The translations under genes and the position numbers were made by a program. From positions 1-52,253 of the forward strand of contig NZ_AVBF01000027.1 of NCBI RefSeq assembly GCF_000770635.1: a DNA stretch of 52,253 bases. The letters are read 5' to 3'. Shown here in pieces: positions 9,713 to 17,480 of this stretch (position 1 is its first letter; the number at the start of each line of letters is the position of its first letter). This DNA comes from Pontibacillus yanchengensis Y32 (GTDB taxonomy: Bacteria; Bacillota; Bacilli; Bacillales; BH030062). Under the pieces are notes generated by a model, which was not told where the DNA came from, did no database searches, and saw only the letters and a list, made by a program, of their open reading frames with translations.

Positions 9713-10132
9713 TTATTTCAAAAATCGAATGGTTAAAGGAAACTTGTATGGTTTACCCATTAATGCTTTCACGATAGCTGCCACTAGAAATATAAGTACA
9801 AAAAAGCCGTGTAGCAACAAAAGACCTATTATGATAAACCCTGCCCCTACTCCAATAACCGCAAATACAGGCGGTAGGTCCATAGCAGAAATATCAAAAA
9901 ACGAGGAAAGTCCATTGATACCAAAAGCAAAGATCATAAAACATAAGAAATATAACTGATAGCTCAATTGAAAGTTAATATTTTCTTTGGAATGCTCATC
10001 GATTAGTATAGATTGTTGACCTGCTAACACCCGATAAACATACACAGCTAATATATTAAAGGGTGGTATTGGGACCATAGCAATCACGTGTGGGAGGGCT
10101 GCTAGTATTTTTTGTTGAGTCGAATAGTGCAT
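9713..10132 (-). CDS. DUF4870/Tic20-like membrane protein
   Basis: 139 residues. The N-terminal half (KILAALPHVIAMVPIPPFNI, then NINFQLSYQLYFLCFMIFAF) has the pattern of DUF4870 proteins, in which a short soluble stretch with an N-x-Q motif precedes paired helices. About three transmembrane segments are visible, and the end is basic (KALMGKPYKFPLTIRFLK). The biochemical role of the family is unknown. AAGGAGATTTAA precedes the ATG. It lies 60 bp downstream of the antiporter gene on the same strand, so co-transcription is possible. Confidence 0.75.
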   Translation of the reverse strand: MHYSTQQKILAALPHVIAMVPIPPFNILAVYVYRVLAGQQSILIDEHSKENINFQLSYQLYFLCFMIFAFGINGLSSFFDISAMDLPPVFAVIGVGAGFIIIGLLLLHGFFVLIFLVAAIVKALMGKPYKFPLTIRFLK

Positions 10133-10192
10133 TTAAATCTCCTTTTTTTAGATGAAACTCTTGAGCTAACCCTTCTATACTGATTACATCAC

Positions 10193-11671
10193 TCACGATG
10201 ATTTCTTTTTAACCATTTTCTTTTTTGGCTTAGTACCTATAAGAGCAGCTTTCACCTTTTCTCTGTTCTCCTTATGCACCAGTACATATAACGTATCATC
10301 GCTTGCCAGTATCGAATTTCCTTGTGGGGTAATAACTTTTCTATCTCGGATGATACCTATGATTAACGTGTCACTTGGCAGCTGCAAATCCGTTAATGAT
10401 ATTCCGATAGCCGGCGATTGTTCTGTCATAGCTACTTCCATGATTTCAGAATCTGTTTTTCCTAATGTGATTAATTCCATGCTTGGCATGACGTCATGAT
10501 CCTCTTTCACAGTAAGACCTAATTTCGTTGCCAGCCATGATAACGTACTTCCCTGAATCAAGGCTGATATTAAGACTACGAAAAAGACAACATTGAAGAT
10601 GAGATCACTATTTTCCACATCCGCAACGATTGGATATGTGGCTAAAACGATTGGAACAGCACCTTTCAATCCTGCCCAAGAAACGAACAACTGCTCCTTT
10701 AGATTATATTTCATAAACATAGTAGATATAAAAACAGCAATCGGACGAGCCACAAAGATTAATATAATGGATAGTAAAATCCCCTGCCAAAACACTTCAG
10801 GAAGTTGTTTTGGAAACACAAGTAATCCAAGCAGGATAAACATAACAATCTGCATCATCCATGCAAATCCTTCATTAAACCTTAAGATGGAAAAGCGATA
10901 CAGAAGGTCATTATTCCCAACGAAAACAGCCATTACATAAACAGCCAGAAGTCCACTTCCCCCAATTGCACCAGCAATCGCATAGGTAACGATAGCACAA
11001 CCTATCGCCAATACAGGGTACAAACCAGAAGCATCCAACTTTATATGATTTATAAGGAGAACGGTAATTTTTCCAAGTACAAGGCCAATGACCAACCCAA
11101 CTCCCATTTGGACAAAAAATGTCCCTAACGTGGACCAAATAGAAGTTTCAGGAACTTGTATCATTTCAATCAAGGAAACCGTTAGAAACACTGCCATCGG
11201 GTCGTTTGATCCCGATTCTGCTTCAAGCGTAGAAACAAGTCTCTTCTTGATATCTTTTTTGCCAAGAACCGCAAATACAGCAGCAGCGTCTGTTGAACCA
11301 ACAATTGCACCAAACAACATTCCTTCTAATAAAGAGAAATCCAGGATATACATAGCTGCTCCACCCGTTACTATAGTGGTAAGGAACACACCAAGCGTAG
11401 CCAATATACCTGCAGAGCCAATTATGGGACGAATATGATGCCATTTGGTCTGTGTACCACCCTCAAATAAGATGATAATCAAGGCAATGATTCCAATTAA
11501 TTGCGTAAGTTCTACATTTTCAAAGTAAACGAAATTGTTAAAAGACATTCCTACTAAAAGGAATAAAACTAGAGAAGGTAACCCTAAACGAGAAGAAAAT
11601 TTTGTTGCAACAACGCCAATAATCAGCATTGACGAGAACAAGAAAATTAGTGTATGTACAGATAATTCCAA
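10193..11671 (-). CDS. Potassium (or sodium)/proton antiporter, CPA1 NhaP2-type with RCK_C domain
   Basis: 492 residues. The first 380 or so form a multi-helix Na_H_Exchanger domain. The transport core is seen in ESGSNDPMAVF near residue 150, with GSTDAAAVFAVLG before it, the conserved acidic pattern of CPA1 carriers. Residues of about 415-475 resemble a TrkA-C (RCK_C) regulatory domain (LPSDTLIIGIIRDRKVITPQ). The tail is strongly basic (KPKKKMVKKKSS). The start appears to be TTG, preceded by GGAAGGATTG. NhaP2-type proteins with RCK_C usually exchange K+ for H+, but Na+ transport cannot be excluded. It fits ion homeostasis in a salt-adapted bacterium. Confidence 0.9.
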   Translation of the reverse strand: MELSVHTLIFLFSSMLIIGVVATKFSSRLGLPSLVLFLLVGMSFNNFVYFENVELTQLIGIIALIIILFEGGTQTKWHHIRPIIGSAGILATLGVFLTTIVTGGAAMYILDFSLLEGMLFGAIVGSTDAAAVFAVLGKKDIKKRLVSTLEAESGSNDPMAVFLTVSLIEMIQVPETSIWSTLGTFFVQMGVGLVIGLVLGKITVLLINHIKLDASGLYPVLAIGCAIVTYAIAGAIGGSGLLAVYVMAVFVGNNDLLYRFSILRFNEGFAWMMQIVMFILLGLLVFPKQLPEVFWQGILLSIILIFVARPIAVFISTMFMKYNLKEQLFVSWAGLKGAVPIVLATYPIVADVENSDLIFNVVFFVVLISALIQGSTLSWLATKLGLTVKEDHDVMPSMELITLGKTDSEIMEVAMTEQSPAIGISLTDLQLPSDTLIIGIIRDRKVITPQGNSILASDDTLYVLVHKENREKVKAALIGTKPKKKMVKKKSS

Positions 11672-11848
11672 TTGAATACAATCCTTCCAAAAACATGCTC
11701 TATTTTCTATTTATTATGATAACCTTCATACCCTAAAAAACAAAACCTGATGCTTTTTTGTTATTGGATTAGATGGGGACAATTAGAGCTTTGTTAGTAA
11801 GTATAAGCTTTGGCCGGGTGTGGACGTGCACTCGGGTGCGCTGGGAGC

Positions 11849-12077
11849 CTTAGCGAGCGAGTTTCTGATTATAGGAGCGACTTCTTTAATTTTAGAGCGA
11901 CTTTGACCATTTTCCGAGCAACTTTTCCAATTTAGGAGCGACCGCTGTTTTGAAAGACGTGCTGGGATCTGTCCGGGGGTGGCGGACATGCGCTGGGCCC
12001 CTTTGCGAGCGAGTTTTGGAATTTTGGAGCGACTTCGACCATTTTCCGAGCAACTTTTCCAATTTAGGAGCGACCGC
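11849..12077 (+). repeat. Two arrays of a 20-21 bp GAGCRAC unit
   Basis: Each array starts after GCTGGGnnCC..TTnGCGAGCGAGTTT and ends GGAGCGACCGC. The units begin GAGCGAG, GAGCGAC, GAGCGAC, GAGCAAC, each followed by 13-14 AT-rich bases, so the word returns every 20 or 21 bp. The second array (12006-12077) is nearly a copy of part of the first (11857-11945), indicating a local duplication. The remainder of the gap (11672-12186) holds no gene; its right part has GTTTCCGTTCCTCCCAATATC and GTGGAACAAGGA, echoing the hairpin element family. Confidence 0.85.
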
Positions 12078-12186
12078 CCCAATCCCGCTTCCAAGCCATG
12101 TTTCCGTTCCTCCCAATATCGCTGGAGGTGAGCGTGGAACAAGGACGAAATTCTCATGTGTTATTCCAATTTGCAATCCAAACACA

Positions 12187-12233
12187 AACGCCTGGGCAAA
12201 CCCTTTATGATTAAAGGAATCGCCCAGGCGTTC
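12187..12233 (-). terminator. Terminator after the DUF2927-protein gene
   Basis: ACGCCTGGGC and GCCCAGGCGT form a 10 bp perfect stem; a second weaker stem (CCTTTAATCATAAAGG) lies inside the loop. The T run after it is weak (TTTGTGTTTGG). Confidence 0.7.
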
Positions 12234-12238
12234 AAATA

Positions 12239-13189
12239 CTACATGTTGTTAAATGTTTCTATTGCCTTATCTGGACCCATGCCAGGTTGAATTTTGTTTT
12301 CATATAACATCTTAATCAGGGTTTCATCTAAATCCGTAAAAGCTTTGATATAGGTATATTTTTGAAAAAACATGCTATCGGGATAACTATAGGAATCGTT
12401 CACGAGTCCTAATGATTGAGTCAATTCCTCCCGAATTAAGTGAGTACGCCCTTTTTGAGAGGTTACATCGGTTGCAATAAGAATTTTAGCTCGGTTAATG
12501 ACATAACCTTCTTTCCACCAATACTTAAATAACCCCCAGTTTCCTTCTTTAGGGTTAGAAACATATTGATCAAATTCTTCTAATGGTACGAAGTAAATTT
12601 CGATATTTGCATTTTCGTCTTGTTGAGTAAGTGTAATACTATCCTGTGCTTGATTGATGTCATTAATAGTATTTTCTAAAGCCTTTGCATCTTCTGATGT
12701 AGGGGAACCTGATACTTTGATTTTCGGATCTGATTTCCATTTTCGAATGGGATAATCCCCATCAATCCATTCAGATCCAAAAGCAATTTCTTGAAAATAT
12801 TCTAATGCCTGATCAGAGTATTTGCCCTTATGTACTTTAAACTTCAACGTTTCTTCTTCCCTAAGGTTTTCACCATTTTCCGCTTTTACATTTGTACCAA
12901 TATGTAGAGTGTATGTGCTCCCAGTATTATACGGAATTTTAGGTTCTACCTCTACCACCTTATTATTATTAGATAGATAGAGTCGTATATTCGTTTTAGA
13001 GATTTTGTTTCCATCTGGCCCTATTACATATATATTATCATGATTGATTGTGGTCGGATCCATTGGGGTATTAAATTTGATTTCCCAGGTTTTATTTTTT
13101 GGAACAGAACGTTCTTCTGCATGAACATGGCCTTCTATAGACAACATCGAAATCAATAGTAAACCTACAATTAGCATGACCTTTTTCAT
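12239..13189 (-). CDS. Secreted protein: SbsA/Big_5 Ig-like domain plus DUF2927
   Basis: 316 residues with an N-terminal signal peptide (MKKVMLIVGLLLISMLSI). Residues of about 27-115 resemble the bacterial Ig-like domain of S-layer proteins (NKTWEIKFNTPMDPTTINHD, then TYTLHIG). The C-terminal part resembles DUF2927: HLIREELTQSLGLVNDS keeps the EEL-Q-LGL-ND core of that family, which is suspected but not shown to be protease-like. GGGGGATTATTG precedes the chosen ATG; upstream in-frame Met codons lack a ribosome site. The same Ig-like domain is on the muramidase-like protein at 42.5 kb, so both may act at the cell wall. The gene is bracketed by GAGCRAC arrays. Confidence 0.75.
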   Translation of the reverse strand: MKKVMLIVGLLLISMLSIEGHVHAEERSVPKNKTWEIKFNTPMDPTTINHDNIYVIGPDGNKISKTNIRLYLSNNNKVVEVEPKIPYNTGSTYTLHIGTNVKAENGENLREEETLKFKVHKGKYSDQALEYFQEIAFGSEWIDGDYPIRKWKSDPKIKVSGSPTSEDAKALENTINDINQAQDSITLTQQDENANIEIYFVPLEEFDQYVSNPKEGNWGLFKYWWKEGYVINRAKILIATDVTSQKGRTHLIREELTQSLGLVNDSYSYPDSMFFQKYTYIKAFTDLDETLIKMLYENKIQPGMGPDKAIETFNNM

Positions 13190-13396
13190 CAATAATCCCC
13201 CCTTTTGAAAAATTACATGTCTATATTTTATCATTTTTTGTCGAGTAGTGCGTGAGAAAATTGGATTCTTTACCAATTTTTAACACGGAATACACAAAGA
13301 AACGTATAGGATACTGATTAGCAACTCATACTATGCAACCCGTGCAACATGAGGTAGTTCAATCTAGTATGTGAGGCATCTAAATAATTTCACTTC

Positions 13397-13422
13397 GATG
13401 TTGCTAGGCGCTGGAGCAAGAC
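13397..13422 (+). repeat. R1 repeat fragment (3' end)
   Basis: TTCGATGTTGCTAGGCGCTG followed by GAGCAAGAC matches the end of R1 with an internal deletion. Orientation is the same as the other copies. Confidence 0.6.
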
Positions 13423-13499
13423 ATGCAAGCTTTAAAAGTATATAACCTCTTTGCTAAACGCTAATTTTTATAGGTGCGCTTTTGCGGGAGAGTATCTCG

Positions 13500-13622
13500 T
13501 GTTTGAGCGACATTTTTGATTTATGAGCGAAATTTGGAATTTAAGAGCAACTTTTCAAATTTATGAGCGAGATTTGAATTTTATGAGCGACATTCCAAAT
13601 ATATGAGCGACCACCTAAAGGA
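13500..13622 (+). repeat. Array of a strict 20 bp GAGCGAC unit
   Basis: Five consecutive 20 bp units begin GAGCGAC, GAGCGAA, GAGCAAC, GAGCGAG and GAGCGAC, and the array ends at a sixth GAGCGACC. The other 13 bases are AT-rich and variable. The flank GCGCTTTTGCGGGAGAG precedes it. There is no gene in the 13190-13640 gap. Confidence 0.85.
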
Positions 13623-13640
13623 GCACGAGGTGCCAGTACA

Positions 13641-13677
13641 AAAATAAACCTGGTAGATGAAAAATCTACCAGGTTAT
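13641..13677 (-). terminator. Terminator after the large secreted protein gene
   Basis: AACCTGGTAGAT and ATCTACCAGGTT form a 12 bp perfect stem with a short loop, followed on the minus strand by TATTTTTG. Confidence 0.85.
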
Positions 13678-13697
13678 GACTCTATTACGAATACTAA

Positions 13698-15386
13698 CTA
13701 TTTTTGTTCGTCAAATAGAGTATTAGCAAAGACGGACTTAAATACGTCAGCATAGCGCTTCATGTTGCGTTGAACTTTTTCACCGATTTCAGCCATTTCT
13801 TCATCGGACGCGTTTGTCATATCTACTGCATTTTCCCCTTCTGTTACTTCAGGGAACGTTAGCTCGTCTGTGAATTGCACATCTTGTTGTACATCAAACG
13901 TTAGGCTACCATTCATTTCACCCGTTTGAGGAGTTGTCATTGCTAAGTCCAGGCCAAATTCCATGTCCTGACTATAGCTATCATCAGATTCCTTGTTTAA
14001 TGTAGTGTTCACATGACCACTGATATCAGGAATCATTTGTCCTTGAAGTGCTTCCCCATCTAAAATAACGTCGAACGCTACATTTGAGGAAGTTTCAGTG
14101 TATTCTGATGTTAGATCAAGACCAACGTTTAGGTCAGATTGAGTTTCAGGTGCATCTACTTTCAAACGGAATGTGTTATCCACGTTCAGGCCGTTACTTA
14201 CCTCTTCTCCATCTTCTGTATAGCTTAGAACAACGTCTGTGTCTGCAGCTTCAGAAACAATAGAGATATCGCCTGATGCTTGATAATCATCGCCATTTTC
14301 TTTGTAGTTCCCTACCATTTCTACAGAAACAGTTTGGTCTGTTTCAGGGTTTAGAATGCTAAATGTAATCTCTTCATGAGCAACTAAGTTGTCTTTAATG
14401 TACGCTTCAATGTTGATACCGTCTTGAAGTTGAAGTTTATCAACATTTTCGATAGCCTTATTTAGATCAGCAATCATCATTTCTTCCTGACCTTCAGTAG
14501 GAACGCCTTGCATTTCCATTTGTGTCATAACCGTATCCCAGATACGCTCATCATTTTTTAGTTCTTCTAATAACTTCTTGATCATCTCTTGAGCGTTTTC
14601 TTCATCAATTTTTACGGAAACCTTGTTGTATGTTTCATCTTCAAAAGAAGCATTTTCTTCTAGGGAAAAGTCAGCTTCTTTTACTTGTTCTTCTAAGATA
14701 TCTAGGTAATCTTGGCCAATCTGCTTTAACTCATCCATTGTAAATGTAGTCTGATTATATTCCACTACGTTTGGAATTTTAGTCATCTCAGGAGCAGCGG
14801 CGCTCATTTGACCCTCAGGAGTAGCTGGCATTTCTGCATTTGCACCTGACATTTCCATTAAATTACCAAAATCATCATTATTCACCGTGAAATACTTGTT
14901 ATATAGATTAGTAATTTTCACTGAAGTCTTTTCTTCATTCTGATAGAAAGAACCTTGTCCAATTCTGTAGCGATCTAAATACAAATCCATATCCGCAAAC
15001 ATTTCATTTGTACTTGGGTCCAACTTAGAAGATGTTTCAAGCTTTGCTTTTGATAAAGCTTTTTCATACATAGACAATTTTGGAACCATTTGATGGATCA
15101 TATCACTGTTTACATCTAAACCTGCTTGAATCGTAGAATTAGATTCATAGGCTTCTTCCAGCAAACGATCTTGTAGCTCATAAGATGTTTCCGTGTAAGG
15201 CTTGTACCTTTCCCACTGTACTTCATTTGTGTTTTTCTGTGCGTCTAAATAAAGGGACATCGGGTCTTCTTCAGCTGATGCATATGTAGCTGTAGCTCCA
15301 AATCCACTTAACGCCACTACTGCTACTGTCGCAGATACACTTGCTTTTTTCAGGTTTTGAAATGCTTTTCTTTTCAATTTTTCCAT
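13698..15386 (-). CDS. Large secreted protein of unknown function
   Basis: 562 residues from the ATG that follows AAGGAAAAGAGAGG; a TTG eleven codons upstream is less likely. A basic signal peptide (KLKRKAFQNLKKASVSATVA) ends near ATYASAEED, and no lipobox Cys is seen. The mature protein is very acidic and rich in Met, Asp, Glu and Gln. The N-terminal third looks helical. The C-terminal half looks beta-rich, with alternating segments such as NVGLDLTSEYTETSSNVAFD and MEFGLDLAMTTPQTGEMNGS. I do not recognise a family. The strong acidity fits an exported protein of a salt-tolerant bacterium. It is monocistronic with its own terminator. Confidence 0.85.
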   Translation of the reverse strand: MEKLKRKAFQNLKKASVSATVAVVALSGFGATATYASAEEDPMSLYLDAQKNTNEVQWERYKPYTETSYELQDRLLEEAYESNSTIQAGLDVNSDMIHQMVPKLSMYEKALSKAKLETSSKLDPSTNEMFADMDLYLDRYRIGQGSFYQNEEKTSVKITNLYNKYFTVNNDDFGNLMEMSGANAEMPATPEGQMSAAAPEMTKIPNVVEYNQTTFTMDELKQIGQDYLDILEEQVKEADFSLEENASFEDETYNKVSVKIDEENAQEMIKKLLEELKNDERIWDTVMTQMEMQGVPTEGQEEMMIADLNKAIENVDKLQLQDGINIEAYIKDNLVAHEEITFSILNPETDQTVSVEMVGNYKENGDDYQASGDISIVSEAADTDVVLSYTEDGEEVSNGLNVDNTFRLKVDAPETQSDLNVGLDLTSEYTETSSNVAFDVILDGEALQGQMIPDISGHVNTTLNKESDDSYSQDMEFGLDLAMTTPQTGEMNGSLTFDVQQDVQFTDELTFPEVTEGENAVDMTNASDEEMAEIGEKVQRNMKRYADVFKSVFANTLFDEQK

Positions 15387-15616
15387 CCTCTCTTTTCCTT
15401 GGTAAAAAATTCTTTTCAACAGTACTCTACGAATCAGTCTACTATAAGTTTCAGTAAATTACCAAAAAAATGAAAAGAATGTACTTTTATGTATTCACTT
15501 TGTTCGTGTTGAAGTGCAACTTATTCCTCAACATCACAATGTTAACCTCTATCTATTTTTTTAATTTCAATTATTATTATTTATTTGTTGATTATGGAAT
15601 GAACTAATCAAAGTAG

Positions 15617-15667
15617 CCTTATTCAAGATAAGAAGCATAATATGGAAGATTTGGATTCGAGATATTT
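15617..15667 (-). repeat. Inverted end repeat of the composite element
   Basis: Reverse complement of the TCTCGAATCCAAG... end repeat (AGCCTTATTCAAGATAAGAA, then GGATTCGAGATA). It faces the copy at 16267-16300, so the two bound about 650 bp like terminal inverted repeats. Confidence 0.75.
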
Positions 15668-15730
15668 TATAGAATCAACGTTACTAGCTGGTCGAAAAAG
15701 AGGGATATTTCCGTTGCTTTTGTAAGAATA

Positions 15731-15859
15731 AAGGTGGCCGTGGAACAACTCGCGTCCTGCCGGCGAGCTGGCAAGCCTCCTCGAGCCCAAGAGCGGGGCT
15801 CTGCGGGGTCTCGCCTACCTCTTTCTCCGGCGGGAGTCTCCTTGTTCCACGGCCACCTT
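15731..15859. repeat. GC-rich hairpin element A
   Basis: The 18-base arm AAGGTGGCCGTGGAACAA is matched by a perfect complement at the other end (TTGTTCCACGGCCACCTT). The interior contains CTCGCGTCCTGCCGGCGAGC and CGGCGGGAGTCTCC. It is an inverted relative of element B, with different but equally perfect arms. Confidence 0.85.
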
Positions 15860-15904
15860 TGCTGTTTTGGGAGGGACGGAAACATGGCCAGAAAAGGTTG
15901 TTTT

Positions 15905-16056
15905 AGGTTGTCGCTCCTATTTTGGAAAAGTTGATCTGAATTTTGCGAAAGTCGCTCCAAAAATCAAAAAGTCGATCCTATTTTCAGAAACTCGCTCCTA
16001 ATTTTCAAAAGTCGCTCCAGAGCCCATAATTATAGCAAAAGGTCGCTACTACGCAT
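15905..16056 (-). repeat. Array of the 20 bp GAGCGAC unit, reverse orientation
   Basis: Read on the plus strand, GTCGCTCC, GTTGATCT, GTCGCTCC, GTCGATCC, CTCGCTCC and GTCGCTCC start at 20-21 bp intervals, followed by a more distant GTCGCTACT. It lies between hairpin elements A and B. Confidence 0.85.
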
Positions 16057-16116
16057 TGCAAACTCGATCAATTTTATGGCAATTGAGGCCGCAGGTCCGA
16101 TTGCAACATATTGGCA

Positions 16117-16240
16117 GGGTTGGGTGGGAAACAAGGAGACTCCCGCGGGAGGAAGAGGTAGGCAAGATCCCCTGAGGGCGTTTTCCCCGAAGGTAGCTTG
16201 CCAGCTCGCCGCAGGACGCGAGTTGTTTCCCACCCAACCC
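16117..16240. repeat. GC-rich hairpin element B
   Basis: The arms GGGTTGGGTGGGAAACAA and TTGTTTCCCACCCAACCC are perfectly complementary over 18 bases. The interior (GGAGACTCCCGCGGGAGGAA, AGCTTGCCAGCTCGCCGCAG) matches element A in the opposite orientation. GC-rich palindromic repeats with a similar core are, from memory, common in Bacillaceae genomes. Confidence 0.85.
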
Positions 16241-16266
16241 CAACCCTCATAAAGTATCGGACCTCC

Positions 16267-16302
16267 CCCTTAATATATCTCGAATCCAAGTCTTCAAAAT
16301 AA
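16267..16302 (+). repeat. End repeat of the composite element, direct copy
   Basis: TATCTCGAATCCAAGTCTTC followed by AAAATAATGGTGCTTAT. It pairs with the inverted copy near 15.6 kb. Confidence 0.75.
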
Positions 16303-16390
16303 TGGTGCTTATATGGAAGAACATAAAACTATTTCATTATTTCACCAACAACATTTCACCAACAACAAACGTTAACAAAGCCAAACACAC

Positions 16391-16433
16391 AAAAAACCGT
16401 ACGTGATTCTAATAACGAATCTCGTACGGTTAC
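16391..16433 (-). terminator. Terminator of the CotF-like gene
   Basis: AACCGTACG-A-GATTC and GAATC-A-CGTACGGTT pair around TAATAAC-type loop bases, followed on the minus strand by TTTTTT. Confidence 0.85.
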
Positions 16434-16443
16434 ATGTGTAATA

Positions 16444-17082
16444 TTAATGAGTCATCTTATTTTGTGGCATCTGCGCCTGACCTTGTGTTTTGGCAAAGCC
16501 ATTCACCATAGCTGTCATATCTTGTTGAGCGAGTTGTGGAACTTGGTAGTATTGATGTTTATTTTGGTATAAGAAAATTTCATATGCCATTTCAATATAA
16601 TTCGGGACGCTGTCAGCTAGCACACGACGTACAACTGGGTTTGTTGCTTCCACAGCAGTCATTGTTAAAAGAGATGCTGTTGATTTAATAAGGCCTAGCA
16701 TATGACCTGAAATACCTTGGTCTTTTATATCTGCTAGAGAACGATTTGGTTTCTTAGGCTGTGATGGTTTTACACCAAACACTACTTCATTGCTTTGTTG
16801 CATATTATATTGCTGTGTTGGCACCTGAGGATCTGCTCCTGTTGAGAACGCATCTACAACGGTATTGTATTGCTGCTCGATGAATTTGTACTGGCGATCA
16901 AGTATTTGTGTTAATTCCTGATCTTGTACATACTGGCGAAACATCATGTATTGATCTAATACATTAATAACAGAAGCCAGCACTTCATGTAGGTCAAATA
17001 CTTCATGCCCACCATGAATCATGTTTTGCGGCATTCCTTGTGGTGCTCCTCCAGCATTTGGTTGCTGTTGTTGGTTGTTCAT
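16444..17082 (-). CDS. Spore coat protein, CotF domain family
   Basis: 212 residues, soluble. The N-terminus is Gln/Asn/Gly-rich. Residues of about 30-75 (VLASVINVLDQYMMFRQYVQ) and about 120-190 (GHMLGLIKSTASLLTMTAVE, YIEMAYEIFLYQNKHQYYQV) match the two-helix layout of Coat F domain proteins, including the helix with the Tyr/Gln-rich end. The Gln/Met-rich tail is typical of coat proteins. TTAGGAGGAAAAGAA precedes the ATG. Members are made during sporulation, but I could not pick out a convincing SigE or SigK promoter by eye. Its presence supports a spore-forming host. Confidence 0.88.
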   Translation of the reverse strand: MNNQQQQPNAGGAPQGMPQNMIHGGHEVFDLHEVLASVINVLDQYMMFRQYVQDQELTQILDRQYKFIEQQYNTVVDAFSTGADPQVPTQQYNMQQSNEVVFGVKPSQPKKPNRSLADIKDQGISGHMLGLIKSTASLLTMTAVEATNPVVRRVLADSVPNYIEMAYEIFLYQNKHQYYQVPQLAQQDMTAMVNGFAKTQGQAQMPQNKMTH

Positions 17083-17195
17083 TTCTTTTCCTCCTAATAA
17101 GCAAAGTCATCTTTATTATGATGAATTACATTAGGAATATGTACATAACTTCCATTACAGAAAATTCTGCTTTTATGAGATTCAAACGTATTGTG

Positions 17196-17224
17196 TTGAC
17201 GTTATTCTTGTACACTGCTAAAGT
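17196..17224 (+). promoter_or_regulatory. Promoter of the riboswitch-purine permease transcript
   Basis: TTGACG, a 17 bp spacer, then TAAAGT, 60 bases ahead of the aptamer. Confidence 0.6.
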
Positions 17225-17283
17225 TTCAAAAGTGGCGTCATTAAACGCCTAACGTTTTTAACAACACTACACTTCACTACATT

Positions 17284-17352
17284 CCTTGTATAAGTTTGAG
17301 AATAGGGCTCAAACGTATCTACTAAGCTACCGTAAATAGCTTGGCTACAAGG
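17284..17352 (+). promoter_or_regulatory. Purine (guanine-type) riboswitch aptamer
   Basis: P1 is CCTTGTA/TACAAGG, P2 is TTTGAG/CTCAAA, and P3 is AAGCT/AGCTT with loop ACCGTAAAT. The junction reads GTATCTACT. In the J3/1 segment GGCTA the ligand-reading base is C, which specifies guanine or hypoxanthine rather than adenine. An expression platform with a terminator follows, so purine binding should switch the permease gene off. Confidence 0.92.
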
Positions 17353-17405
17353 GATATTGTTTATTATTTACACCATGAAATAAACGATTCCCTTTGTAGA
17401 CCTGT

Positions 17406-17438
17406 AGCTTCGGTGGCATGTGCTTCCGAAGCTTTTTT
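17406..17438 (+). terminator. Riboswitch-controlled terminator
   Basis: AGCTTCGG and CCGAAGCT form the stem, followed by TTTTTT. CCCTTTGTAG just upstream can instead pair with the P1 strand CTACAAGGG, giving the alternative fold. Confidence 0.88.
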
Positions 17439-17480
17439 GTATGATGTGACATTTATTTTTTCGCAAAGGGAGGTTTTATC

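Noticed and set aside
11783-12210. Overlapping small open frames in the GAGCRAC arrays
   Set aside because: They follow the repeat units, lack ribosome sites and have no protein-like character. The two repeats of one peptide reflect the duplicated array.
11849-16056. CRISPR array
   Set aside because: The constant word is only seven bases with about 13-base spacers, units drift and no cas genes are present.
11672-17082. Prophage or integrative element
   Set aside because: No integrase, transposase, phage structural gene or tRNA attachment site is seen. The unusual DNA is made of short non-coding repeats only.
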